Shown piece after piece: positions 1 to 9,984 of a stretch of DNA of 64,000 nt (its first letter is position 1; each line of letters starts with the position of its first letter). The notes beneath the pieces were generated by a model. That model saw only the letters and a program-made list of their open reading frames with translations. It made no database searches and was not told the DNA's origin. The translations under genes were made by a program, and so were the position numbers. The DNA comes from Strongylocentrotus droebachiensis (lineage: Eukaryota > Echinodermata > Echinoidea > Camarodonta > Strongylocentrotidae), in NCBI GenBank assembly GCA_035222895.1, contig JAVYIG010000607.1, positions 450,456-514,455 of the forward strand, written 5' to 3'.

Positions 1-2
1 CA

Positions 3-269
3 TTTAGCAAGCACCAAGAAAAGAGATACCAGACCGAGCTAAGCAAATACACCTGGATGCTGAAAGACGACGGGACACCCTACACAATATCATGGAGAAT
101 CATCCGGCACGCCCAACCATACTCACCCAGAAGAAATCGCTGCAATCTCTGCCTATGGGAAAAGTATCACATCATCACTGCTGAGAAATCCACCATCCTA
201 AACTCCAGAACCGAACTCATTTCCACATGTAAACATAAGAGAAAGTTTCTACTCTCTGAATATGGTTAA
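3..269 (+). CDS. PLE polyprotein C-terminus (GIY-YIG endonuclease end), partial
   Basis: The frame is open from the window edge through 88 codons to TAA. In copy 2 (33,560-33,808) the same stretch is damaged by 7-nt and 8-nt deletions relative to this copy, so copy 1 has the better preserved endonuclease tail. The conserved CxxC (CNLC), the WEK triad and the final CKHKRKF motif are typical of the PLE C-terminus. The GIY-YIG catalytic core itself would lie just left of base 1 and cannot be checked. Confidence 0.8.
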   Translation, partial: FSKHQEKRYQTELSKYTWMLKDDGTPYTISWRIIRHAQPYSPRRNRCNLCLWEKYHIITAEKSTILNSRTELISTCKHKRKFLLSEYG

Positions 270-458
270 ACCCCTCCTCGACCCCCCCCCCCCCCCCCCC
301 TCCCCCGTACCACCACGACATTTCCCTTACCCTTAAACCACTTAATTCCACTATTGTATTATTGCGTTCACCCTTACTTGGGTATTAGTTGTGTCTCTTT
401 TGTATTCTTGCCTGACTGCACATGAGTGTTTGTTAACTTTGCCATGTATAATGTATTT

Positions 459-498
459 AGTTGATGATGAGCCTTCTGGCGAAACAGTCTGTATAACT
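459..498 (+). ncRNA. Hammerhead ribozyme core (type I, minimal) in PLE copy 1
   Basis: The order of elements fits a minimal type I hammerhead as described for Penelope-like elements: stem I strand AGTTG, core TGATGA, stem II GCC-TTCT-GGC, core GAAA, a tiny stem III (CA-GTC-TG), then TA as the cleavage dinucleotide and TAACT pairing back to AGTTG (4 Watson-Crick pairs plus 1 G-U). The base before TGATGA is A instead of the invariant C, so this copy is probably inactive. Copy 2 at 33,995-34,034 keeps the C but has another core change. The predicted cut is after base 493. Confidence 0.7.
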
Positions 499-592
499 CT
501 TACCAATAAATGTTAACCTTTCCAACTCGTATGTCTACATTTGCTCCTACAGTTGAGCACTGTCAGAAAGTGCAGTTTTACTAAACTTGCTT

Positions 593-930
593 ATATATAT
601 ATATATATACAGTGCGTCCCAGAAAAAACGAAACCGAGAAGTATCGATGTTTTATCATAACTTAATCACAACTATAATTATTGAATGATACATATTTGGA
701 AAGCTTAGGGTCTCTTCTTTCATGTGATGCTACTCAGATGATGCATATTTCACGCATGAGTGATTAAAAGCAATTTGAAGGAAGGAAACCAAAAAGAGAT
801 TTGGCGGGTGGTATCTGAATTTCGAAGAAAAATTCACATTTCTTGAAAGTTGAGTTTCTGCCCTTTCATATGACACCTCAATCAGGAAAAATGAGCGAGG
901 AATGACAAAGTTCTGTTTGTTTGAAGTAGT
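593..930 (+). repeat. TA repeat and mariner-like terminal fragment
   Basis: A (TA)n run joins a sequence beginning CAGTGCGTCCCAGAAAAA, a terminal motif resembling Tc1/mariner inverted repeats that insert at TA. The same CAGTGCGTCC motif appears inverted at the right ends of the repeats at 14,650-14,903 and 42,982-43,203. I do not find the matching opposite end within 350 bases, so this is called a fragment. Confidence 0.45.
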
Positions 931-1002
931 GCTTGCATTTCCATAATTTTATTAAACGAATTCGTTTTCACTGGCTGCCTGCCGTATCAATAAACGAAAT
1001 TA

Positions 1003-1096
1003 ACAAAAGACTTAACTCCGTTTCGTTGACAATCAGCCGTAGACGAGAGTCTTCATGCATGGCTGATTGTCAACGAAACGGAGTTAAGTCTTTTGT
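1003..1096. repeat. Perfect 36-bp inverted repeat with 22-nt loop
   Basis: Left arm 1003-1038 and right arm 1061-1096 are exact reverse complements, separated by 22 nt. The hairpin sits at the edge of the duplicated GPCR-A 3' flank, directly before the stretch shared with 16,940, 37,040 and 48,310, and is absent from those copies. It could be a young foldback or an end-inversion event at the duplication breakpoint. No coding capacity. Confidence 0.85.
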
Positions 1097-1099
1097 CAA

Positions 1100-2258
1100 A
1101 TCTAAAATATATACACAAATACACAATAATCTCTTTGCAGTGGTGTTTCCACTTCTCATCTAAATTTTATCCCACAAATTATTCACTAGACTTAGTATAC
1201 TTATGTAGTATGATATGTTTTATTATCTCTTTTTGTATTCGATAAAATGATATGAAAGTTGTGCAAAATACCTTATTATACAGTACACGATTACAATCAT
1301 TTGTGTCATGGACATTATCGATGCGTACATATTTACTTATATCTATACCTTTATCTATATCTATACAAAAACCCTCAGGTCTAACTCTAAGATACCTAAT
1401 ACATTTAAGATAACATACAAATTCAGATTGTAAATACACACATGAATTATTGGTATATTCAGAACATTGATTAATACTTATTGTACCTTCACTGCCAATG
1501 ACAGCCTAATGTGTCTTAGGCAACCCTATCCATAGGAAGTGTGATCGCCAATATTGAAACTTCTTTTTGTTTTCTTTTTTAAATCTAACCGACACCCCGT
1601 GTAATAAAAAGGTATTTTACAATGTATTTTATCTTTTAGAGGGTAAACACTGGCTCCATCTTACGTGTATGCTGGATACGTCACTGGATATAATACATCA
1701 AAGGATCTTAGGAAGATTATGCAAACTGATAAGTTAAACAGTATTAATCAGTATTAATACCGCCCTTTCCCTACATCTATCATTACCCCCAGCAATCGCA
1801 AGTTACCCGTTTACACCTGGATAGAGAGTGTCATATGTAGCGCTGAGATTCGAACCCTGAACCTTGGGACTTAGAGCCTAGTGAATGAATCACCATACCA
1901 TGACACTTCCAATTTACATGCTTTGGTACACACTGAAGGAAGTTCCAAGTAATCGATTAATTGCAATTGCTTCAAGACAGTCAACAATCTGGAATAGCTG
2001 CTCATGATATTTAACTGTCTTTGCATTGTCCGTGGACGGGGGATTGGGGGAACTTGTTCATCGGATATTTTTGTCCTTGGTCAAAGCCTCCAGTTTTCAA
2101 TTGTCCGCGAAATTTTAGGAAACTTGTCCGCCTTACATTATTTTTATGGTTAAATGTTCCTGGTCTCAATTGGCTGCCGATAATTAATGTGGAACTTGTC
2201 TCCAGTATGTTTTTGTCCTTGTTTTAAGTTTCACTGCGTGATTGCATGTTATTTTTTG
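1100..2258. repeat. Duplicated 3'-flank block of GPCR copy A
   Basis: AT-rich noncoding block that recurs beside GPCR B (16,920-18,756), D (37,030-38,818) and E (48,300-50,114) in the same order and orientation. It contains a minus-strand tRNA-like SINE (about 1780-1935) and, next to the gene, a degenerate direct repeat built around TGTCCGCG and AACTTGTCC (about 2026-2220). No independent gene is seen. Confidence 0.75.
1780..1935 (-). repeat. tRNA-derived SINE (family S2)
   Basis: On the minus strand a B-box-like GGGTTCGAATCT (1846-1857) follows an A-box-like stretch around 1885-1900, and the downstream body contains the ACTCTC..CCAGGTGT module, which I recall from echinoderm SINE2 elements. 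Homologous copies lie at 17,880-18,030, 38,000-38,130 and 49,205-49,375, carried along with the duplicated block. Confidence 0.6.
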
Positions 2259-3483
2259 TTAGCCAGTGGTTCTCATCTTCCGTACAAAATCGATGGGCAT
2301 AGGAATGTTCCCAAGTCTACATCGGATGATGCATACCATCACCTCCCTAAAAACACGGATCCTTCTGGCGTAGATGATGGGATTAATACAGCTATTAAAT
2401 AATAGAACGGCCAAAGACCAGGGAAGAGCGTTGTAAGAATCCGGTAACCATAGGCATACAGCGTAGGGAATGAAGCAGATGACAAAAGCAACGAGAATTA
2501 CCAACAGATTCTTGGTTACAGCAAGAAGCTTCTTGTCAATTTTAGGTTGTGCCTGTTTCTTGACAGGTAATTTGGTTTTCGATCCCTCGACGCATACTGG
2601 TACTTCTTTCGCTCTTAGGTCAGGTCCGCCACCTGTGCTTTCTATCTCATCCAGAGATGGGGATATCGTCAAAGCCTTCACATCCTGCATGTGGTTCTCC
2701 GGGTGAGCAGATTTTAGTCTTTCACCTTTTGATAGGTCGCAGTTTTGGCTTCCTAAATGCTCGGACGAATGGGACGCCCTCAAAACAGTATTCTCATTGA
2801 CCAAACCACCTTGTTGGGTTAATTTGTTTTTATCAGGGCATATGGTGTCAATGTATATTTCATTCTGTATCTTTCCGTCGACTTTCTTCGTTGGCTTCAT
2901 CTTTTCCGCTCGGTGTGCAATGAATCTCCATAGTTTGAGGTAAGCAATGGCAACAATTGCAAAATGCCGGAAGATCCAAAAGGCTTTGACAAAGACAAGT
3001 TTGTCCTCGTCTAGTCTGACAAATAAGCAGAGCGAGGAGAAGTTAAACAACCACGTGAATGCAATCATGAGGCATAAGTTTCGAGCCTTGTAAATTTTCT
3101 TGAATTTTTCTTGGTTTCTCGTGGGTCGTAAGGCTTACGGCAACACAGGGGGATATGATAAAAAACCAAAAGTTAAAGGTCCAGTCAAACTGACTGATCA
3201 GCAAACTTGCAACATAAAAGGGAAGGCAGATCGACGTCAACAGATCGGCACATGCAAGGTTCAGGATAAACCAGTTTAGGGTCGATCTGAGCTTGCGAGA
3301 GAGAACGATGGCGAGGATCACGATGGAGTTTCCGATGATTCCTGTGATGCTGATTATAAGGAGGGTGATAACGAGAACAACACGTTGGGCGACGCCTAAA
3401 GATTGATAGTTATGATTACCGCCTGGAAGACTACCGGTTGTTGGATCAAAGGTCGACGTAGGAAGAGTGCCTTCATCTACCAT
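2259..3483 (-). pseudogene. GPCR copy A, class A rhodopsin-like, broken by 35-nt deletion
   Basis: The start codon at 3483 matches copies D and E. The N-terminal part (TM1 with GNSIVILAIVLSRKLR, TM2 with LNLACADLL) reads to SLTTH in TM3. The frame is then lost because 35 nt present in copy E are missing at about 3122/3123. The C-terminal part (TM4 to TM7, CFIPY, NPIIY) reopens in another frame from 3068 to the stop. The lost bases cover the end of TM3, including the SWY segment. The junction has TG microhomology (CGTG/GCATG in E). All other motifs, the long ICL3 and the NPIIY tail remain, so loss looks recent. A splice-acceptor-like CTTTTCAG ends 27 nt before the ATG. Confidence 0.85.
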
Positions 3484-3769
3484 CTTAAGCCTACGATAAG
3501 CTAACTTTTCTGAAAAGAAATTACAAAGAAAAGAACGTATACCATTTACACAGAGCTTAAGTGATATCAATTTACTTTCTGTCAAACTGTCAAGGTAAGT
3601 AATGTGGGTCAACCGACTGTTTCCATGAAATATTGAAAATTACATCGTTCAAAGTTGTGGACAGTTGCCTCTGACTAAAAAATTATTTCACTTTTGAATC
3701 GTTAATTGTAAATATAATACACATGGTGGGCACATAAGGTATCTTCTCACTACTTTAAACAACAGTTAA
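3484..3769. other. 5' flank of GPCR A with conserved acceptor and hAT empty site
   Basis: On the minus strand TTTGTAATTTCTTTTCAG ends at 3510, a good 3' splice acceptor conserved in D and E, so a 5' UTR intron is likely. Bases 3722-3729 (CATGGTGG) are the uninterrupted counterpart of the site where the 12.1-kb satellite element sits upstream of copy E. A chance open frame extends the coding frame upstream but is unlikely to be translated. Confidence 0.6.
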
Positions 3770-4158
3770 AGGTAAAGACCAGTATTGGAAACGCCCCAAT
3801 TTCAAAAAAATGAAATGGAAGCTCTTATTACAAATCATGTGAAAGAATATGTTTTGAATAATAAATGATGATACAAATTTTGCCGGGAAACCGCCTACTA
3901 ATTGATATATTTGGTAAATTAGTTTATCTATTGGAATGTGAGAGATAAAAACGCACGTGTCGCGTACGTGTGTGTAGTCCCATATACATCTTTCTATGTA
4001 CAGTGTTTGTAACTTTATAAAGACTTGGCCAAATTTCTTATCATTTTGATGATTCCAGAACCTTGCAGTACATCTATGCTAGATGATCAACCTTTTCTGA
4101 TCGATTTCACAACGTTTCTTTCACTTTGCAATCGCATAACCATAACTGGTCTTTATCT
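3770..4158 (+). mobile_element. TTAA-target MITE, copy 1 (389 bp)
   Basis: The element is bounded by TTAA at 3766-3769 and 4159-4162. Its terminal inverted repeats are AGGTAAAGACCAGT at the left and, read inward from the right, AGATAAAGACCAGT. The paralogous flank of copy E at 63,779-63,786 reads CAGTTAAGAG with a single TTAA and no element, a direct empty site. It has no coding capacity. TTAA duplication is used by piggyBac and Kolobok; the AGG terminus does not settle which. Confidence 0.85.
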
Positions 4159-4511
4159 TTAAGAGTCTAGTGCCTTTGTGGCTCGATTAATCTTTATAAA
4201 GAGTTGGAAACGATCTAAGTCATTGCTCTATTACGAATGATGGACTATTTCTGACCGCGTTCCAAGCCTAAAGATTTAAAATGTAAAATAAGCAAATGGC
4301 GGGAAAGTTTGACTTGTCAAAGGCCAATTCATTTTGGTTTGTGAGTTTGGCCAATATTGTATAAAGGTCAAACACACAAACCAATATGAATTGTTTGGCT
4401 TGAAAGAAAGTCATAACAACGCTTTGAATTTTAACTTTCATTATTGTAAGAAATAAATCTATTCAGCTAGTGCAGAAATCAGAAACCAATGTTTGAAAAA
4501 GTTATTTGTCA
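4159..4511. other. Noncoding flank shared with 63,785-64,000
   Basis: About 210 bases immediately after the MITE match the right edge of the window almost base for base, so this is duplicated 5' flank of the GPCR unit. No gene or RNA is seen. Confidence 0.6.
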
Positions 4512-5012
4512 GCTGTTAAAACTTATTATGATATGGAAAGATATATACAGAAACAAATCTTCAAGAAAAAAATTTCGTGAAAAAATGGTTTCATTTTAAC
4601 AAATGTTTCGTCGGAGTGTCTTTTCTCAGTTTGTTTGTTTCTGTTTATGTTAACGAATTTGTGTACACATTACATTTTTTCACGCTTAATATCTTTCATG
4701 TCGCTGTGCGGCCTAGGTTATATTGTATTATTTTATTATTGAAATATTTGTATTATTATTATTATTATTACTTATAGCGCGCTTTTCCAAAAAGGCCCAA
4801 ATATAGAGTGAATGAAAATTAAAATTACGTAAATACATATATAATAAGAACTGCATCTACAAACTGCAAAAAAAAATTAAGGCCTTTCTGAAGGTAATAA
4901 CTGATGGAGACTGCAGGACCTATATGACAAGTCATAGAATAGTGCATGTATTGATATTTCGTGAAAACCTTTATGTTGATAATGAATAAAGGAACCCTGT
5001 GGAAGATAAGTA
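4512..5012 (+). mobile_element. 3' scrap of an L1/Tx1-like LINE
   Basis: The stretch around 4520-4600 resembles 11,270-11,360, the last coding part of the LINE at 6240-11,690, and both end with an AATAAA...GAACCCTGTGGAAG motif (4984-5010 and 11,600-11,622). It is a 5'-truncated, decayed copy. An ATT-repeat near 4740-4770 followed by a TATAGCGCGCTTTT stretch suggests a further short insertion. Confidence 0.6.
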
Positions 5013-5179
5013 TGATGTGAATTCTATTTTGCTGTATGTTCTACACATAACAACATTATACATTTAAAATAAAATATTCGCAGATGTTGGTTGTTGAATA
5101 TTTATTCCATCACGATATAGCAAATAGTGGAATAAGCTATTACAACCATACACTGGAGAAAATACTGATAATTAGTGCA

Positions 5180-6240
5180 TATCAAATACATTGATGGTCT
5201 TAATGTTAAAATGAAGCTCACCATTGACTAAAGGGGGCAGATAATCCGCGAAGGAGAAGTCTCGATTTGGTAATAATCCTTGAGACGAAAATAATCTTCC
5301 GAACGAACAATCACTGAGCCAAGGAGCCAGACGAGAACATTTTTAAAAAGGTGATTTTATCAGCAACTTTTAGATCAGTCGCCTGTTGTTATTCACTCAA
5401 TTTCAGTTTGTTGAAAATTGATAAACGGTGGAAATACATAGCACTATAAAAAACATCCACCCATTTATTATCGATGTTTGATTGGTTGATCAGCAGCTTT
5501 TATGACATGTATGCCATTGTTTTCCACAATTTCTTTAGACACCAGATTCTAAATCATTGAAGCAGAAGATGTTTAAGCCTGGTAAAGAATGATGGAGAGC
5601 TTTCTTTGTTAAGAAATGGAAACTGAAAAGTGCTGATATCCCTTCAATTGACTTTTTACTGGGTAAGGGGTGCAATGTATTGGTATGTTTATGCCTAGAA
5701 AAACATTTTCGAATTACGACAAGAAATAGCTAAAAGGCTTGGACCCAAGGTTCATGTCACATTGTGTGTGCAGTGCACGTGACTTCTATCAAGATTATTC
5801 GATTTCTTATCATTTTTAGGATTTGAAAAGCTCACAGTGTACACCGGGTGTACTACATAACCAATCTTGCAACAACAGAAGATGTCCAGGATGTAATCGC
5901 ATGACCGAAAGTCAACTTTATCTTTAATGAATGGAAACTGAAAACAATCATTTTCGACCGTAAATATAAATCCTATAATAATGTGAGTTCTGTCAACACA
6001 AGGTTAGAAGTAATTGTTTCAAAATGTATTGTTCAATCTTGCGTGTCAAAAAAAGTGCTTTTAAATTACATAATGGCTTTTTTTTCTGCATCAATGAATA
6101 CGTCCAGTCAAAAAAAAAATTGAACTAATTGAACCAAAAGTAATTACTTTCAATCATGCATGTCAATCAAGTGCTTTTATTTGACATTATGGTATAATTT
6201 ATCGGTTAATGAATGGAAACTGATAATTTGAACTGAGTGT
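5180..6240. repeat. Duplicated far-5' flank of GPCR A
   Basis: Colinear with 40,165-41,700 beyond GPCR D; for example the ACATTGATGGTCTTAAT and TTCGATTTCTTA...TTTTAGGAT stretches are shared. Noncoding. It marks how far the duplicated unit extends upstream of the gene. Confidence 0.65.
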
Positions 6241-6274
6241 TTACTAGGGAGGGTCCTCATCTGGAAATCGTCGT

Positions 6275-7172
6275 ATGGCTGTTTTAACCATGAATATTTT
6301 GGCCACAATGCTGTTGCCCGTGGCTTGTCGGGCGTGTCGTTATTCAACCTTTGTGTTTGATATTTGTGTTTTTGTGTGTGTGTTAGTTGTATTTATATTG
6401 AAAAATCTTCCACAGGTAGTTCGTCGTTTTTTTTCGCCTCGGTACTCTCGTCTGATGCAGGGTGACATTACATTTATTTCAATGAATTGTCACGACCTAG
6501 CAAATGATAAGAAAAGAGAAGATGTTTTGTTATATTTGAAATCTAAAAAATATGATGTATGTTGTATTCAAGACACTCATTTCACTCCTGACATAGAAAC
6601 ATAAATACATGTCGCAAATGGGAAGGCAAGTGTTTTTTCTCTCATCATACATCCAGCTCTAGAGGAGTAGCAATTTTGTTTAAGGATACTATTCAGGTCA
6701 AAGTTAATCAAAGTAGAATAGACAATGGTGGAAACTTAGTAGTTTTAGATTTGACATTATATGAGTACGACATTACACTGGCGTCTTTATATGGCCCGAA
6801 CACTGATAATCCAACTTTTTATACTGATTTACAACGTATCATAACAGAGTTCGAAAATCCACATGTTGTTATATGTGAAGACTGGAATTTAGTGCAGAAC
6901 CAGACCCTTGATACTCATAATTATGTTCATGTAAATAATCGTAGGGCGAGACAGCAGGTTAAAAATATGAAGGACGAATTAGATCTATGTGACCCATGGA
7001 GAATTAGATATCCTGTGAATAAATATTACACGTGGCGCCAGCCGAACCCTTTTAAAAAAAGTAGATTAGACTTCTTTTTATATCATCAGAATTACTATCA
7101 TTAGTTAATAAATCTGATATTTTATCTGGTTATCGAACAGATCACTCATTAGTTCGTCTTAGCTTGACTTTA
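6275..7172 (+). pseudogene. LINE endonuclease domain, frameshifted
   Basis: Residues FISMNCHDLAND and CCIQDTHFTPDIE correspond to the first strands of the exonuclease-endonuclease-phosphatase fold. A stop and frame change follow at 6604-6676. The second piece carries SLYGPNTD, the strand ending CEDWN (GDWN in related elements, so the catalytic Gly is changed to Glu) and SRLDFFLY. The expected SDH motif is represented by RTDHSLVRLSL beyond 7104. The domain stops at the TTAA of the nested 763-bp element and resumes exactly after it. Confidence 0.75.
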
Positions 7173-7173
7173 A

Positions 7174-7936
7174 CCCTAAAAAGGCCGGGCTATTTGAGGT
7201 CTTAGTACGGCCGGGGGGGGCATTATGGCCCCCCTTAAGATCTCGGCCGTGAAACGGCCGATCTCCGCGAAAATTTGCACGCATGTCAAGTGAAGTGTAT
7301 AGAATAATATGATAATTTCAATTTTTTGGAAAATTCATTTATTTGCATATTTATGGTAATATATGCAAATAAGGTCATAAAATCACATTTTTACCCATAA
7401 AACATATATTATTCATATTTAAGCATTCTTTTTCACCACATATATTCATTAGACCATTTGGAATAATAATGCGACAAAAAAATTTGGAAGAGCCAGCTTA
7501 TTCCTTATGTTATCTCTTGTTTTGATAATTTCTTAGGTATTTCATTGTTTTTTTAACTTATGTACTTTTTTTTTTTTTTTGGTTTTATTTCATTTATTAC
7601 TACATTTCAACTATTTTGACTCCGAAACAACCACCTAAACTTTGAACAAGACCCAATAACCAAGGTTTGATCTATTTTGGGGAAAAATGACATTTCCCTT
7701 GTTTTGTACACAAATCACAAAAATGAGCGATTTTCGGGCTGACATGCAAAGACAAAAGGTCACGTGAGCTTGTAACTGTAGGTCCGATTTTCTTTTTGTT
7801 TAAAGATGCGCAAGACTTGAAAGAAAAAAGTCAGCGAGCGGCGGGTCGCCCTCCATATGCGTTCCCGAAATATCAGAAAAATCGTGGAGGGGGGAGGGGG
7901 GCATAATCCCCCCCCCCCCCCCGGGCCTTATTAGGG
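7174..7936 (+). mobile_element. piggyBac-type MITE (763 bp) inside the LINE
   Basis: Flanked by TTAA at 7170-7173 and 7937-7940, with inverted ends CCCTAAAAAGGCC at the left and, read inward from the right, CCCTAATAAGGCCCGGG. A CCCT terminus plus TTAA duplication is characteristic of piggyBac. Removing the element and one TTAA restores a continuous LINE reading frame across the joint (..LSLTL then NQIKRGPG..), direct proof of the boundary. GC-rich ends with G and C runs enclose an AT-rich interior. No transposase. Confidence 0.85.
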
Positions 7937-7940
7937 TTAA

Positions 7941-9461
7941 ATCAAATTAAACGCGGTCCGGGAATTTGGAAATTTAATAATTTTCTATTAAAAGATGAAA
8001 ATTTTGTGTCAAAAATTATAAAAACTATAAAAGAGATAATTACATTTTATGCAAAAGATGAGATAGAGTTTGATGAAAACGATAACATAGCTGGAAATTG
8101 TGAATTTTCTATCAATGACCAATTATTTTTTGAAATTTTGATAATGCTATTGCGGGGTGAATCTATATCCTATGGCTCGTTCATTAAGAAACAAAACATC
8201 AGTCGGGAAAAGGAACTGAAAAGAAATATCGAAGTACTGGAACAAAGACTAGTGACAACGAATGATAAGACCGCATTACTAAAAGAATTAAGTGACAAAA
8301 AGTCACAACTTGAAACCTATTGCTTAAAAGTAAATGATGGAATTATCATGATATCTAGAATCAAATGGATGGAGCTAGGAGAAAGGTCATCAAAATATTT
8401 TTTAAACTTGGAAAAACAGAATAAAGTAAACAAAGAAATACGGCAATTGTCAACAGAAAATGGAGATGTTATTAGTGGACAAGATGGTATATCAAACGAA
8501 ATTTTTAAATTTTATTCAAACTTATATAAGACGAAAGACACTGAAGAGGTAGATATAGACACATTATTAAACTATCCAGATATTCCTAAGTTAACTCCAG
8601 AATTGTCCAAATTATTAGAAGGTCCTTTGAGTGAAAGTGAGGTTTGTTTAATGCTAAAAAGTATGAAAAATAATAAATCCCCTGGGCAAGATGGCTTCAC
8701 CGTTGAATTTTTTCCTTTCTTTTGGCATTATCTTAAAACGTTCATGATCAGATCTTTGAACTTTGCTTATTTTACAGGAGAATTGTCGCAGTCACAAAAA
8801 TTAGGAATAATCACTTTAATTCCTAAAGGAAACAAGCCTCGACATTTATTAAAGAATTGGCGTCCTATTTCACTTTTAAATGATGTATACAAAATAGCAT
8901 CTGGGTGCATAGCTAATCGATTAAAGCAAGTATTGCCTCACTTGATACACGAGAATCAAAAAGGATTTTTGAAAGGCCGTTTTATCGGAAAAAATATCCG
9001 TTTACTTTATGATATATTATTATATACCGAAATTAATGACATTCCAGGCATGTTGTTGATGATTGATTTTGAAAAGGCCTTCGATTGTATATCTCACAAG
9101 TTTCTAATCAATGTCCTTGACTTTTTTTCATTTAGGGCCACCGCTGAAAAAATGGATTCATCTATTTTATCAAAATGCTTCTTCTTGTGTCACAGTAAAT
9201 GGTTTTTGCACAGAAAGATTTACTATAGGACAAGGGTGTCGTCAAGGAGACCCATTATCTCCATACCTGTTTTTACTTGTTAGCGAAATATTAGGAATTT
9301 TGATTAGACATTCCAATGATTTAATTGGCTTACATCTACAGGGAAAAAATAGTAAACTACTACAATACGCAGATGACACCATTTTGACACTTAATGGTAC
9401 AAAAGAAGATTTACAGAGCTCACTAAAATATTGGGTGATTTTGAAGAAATGTCAAACCTAA
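7941..9461 (+). pseudogene. LINE reverse transcriptase, frameshifted
   Basis: The first piece (8006-9283 frame) has the thumb-proximal coiled region, SPGQDGFTVEFF, IITLIPKGNK, NWRPISLLNDVYKI, QKGFLKGRFIGKNIR and LLMIDFEKAFD, the first catalytic Asp motif. Near 9135 the frame shifts to the 9111-9461 piece, which carries GQGCRQGDPLSPYLFLL and the catalytic QYADDT (YADD at 9366-9377). The order and motif wording fit the L1/Tx1 lineage. One frameshift separates all the catalytic motifs. Confidence 0.85.
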
Positions 9462-9596
9462 AGATCAATATTACAAAAACTCATGTGATATGGATTGGGG
9501 AAAGTAGAGCCTGCAAAAACAGCTAATTCCAGAGCACAAACTAAATTGGGTATCAGAAGGTTATTCGAGATACTTAGGAATAGATTTTTCGCTTAA

Positions 9597-9984
9597 AGCT
9601 AAAGACCAGTTATGGTCATGCGATTGCATTGTGAAAGAAACATTGTGAAATCGATCAGAAAAGGTTGATCATCTAGCATAGATGTACTGCAAGGTTCTGG
9701 AATCATCAAAATGATAAGAAATTTGGCCAAGTCTTCATAAAGTTAGAATCACTGTACATAGAAAGATGTATATGGGACTACACACACGTACGCGACACGT
9801 GCATTTGTATCTCTCAACAGGCAAGGGATACACTAATTTACCAAATATATCAATTAGTAGGCGGTTTCCCGTCAACATTTTTATCATCATGTATTATTCA
9901 AAACATATTCTTTCACATGATTGGTAATAAGAGCTTCTATTTCATTTTTTGAAATTGGGGCGTTTCCAATACTGGTCTTTACCT
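9597..9984 (-). mobile_element. TTAA-target MITE, copy 2 (388 bp), inverted
   Basis: Same family as 3770-4158 in the opposite orientation, with TTAA at 9593-9596 and 9985-9988. It sits in the LINE between the stretch YLGIDFS and the segment resuming at about 9990. Its presence dates MITE activity after LINE insertion. Confidence 0.85.

Larger units (their letters stand above)
1..612 (+). mobile_element. Penelope-like retroelement copy 1, 3' end (cut by window start)
   Basis: This is the 3' portion of a Penelope-like element (PLE), the same family as the fuller copy at 31,547-34,312. An open frame from base 3 to the stop at 267-269 encodes the C-terminal end of the PLE polyprotein: the distal part of the GIY-YIG endonuclease region, with the block ISWRII, the cysteine pair in CNLCLWEK and the terminal CKHKRKFLL motif. 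PLE proteins join a telomerase-like reverse transcriptase to this endonuclease. The 3' UTR has a poly-C run (about 280-300), a hammerhead-type ribozyme core near 459-498 and a TA-repeat end (593-608). The RT lies outside the window. Family assignment is secure from the near-identical second copy; activity cannot be judged. Confidence 0.85.

Noticed and set aside
1003-1096. microRNA precursor
   Set aside because: The arms are perfectly complementary without the usual bulges, and the loop and flank show no conservation; left as a hairpin of unknown origin.
933-1163. 76-aa frame over the hairpin
   Set aside because: It spans a perfect inverted repeat and has no counterpart in the paralogous blocks.
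4577-4777. 66-aa hydrophobic frame ending in poly-Tyr
   Set aside because: Lies in a LINE 3' scrap and an ATT microsatellite.
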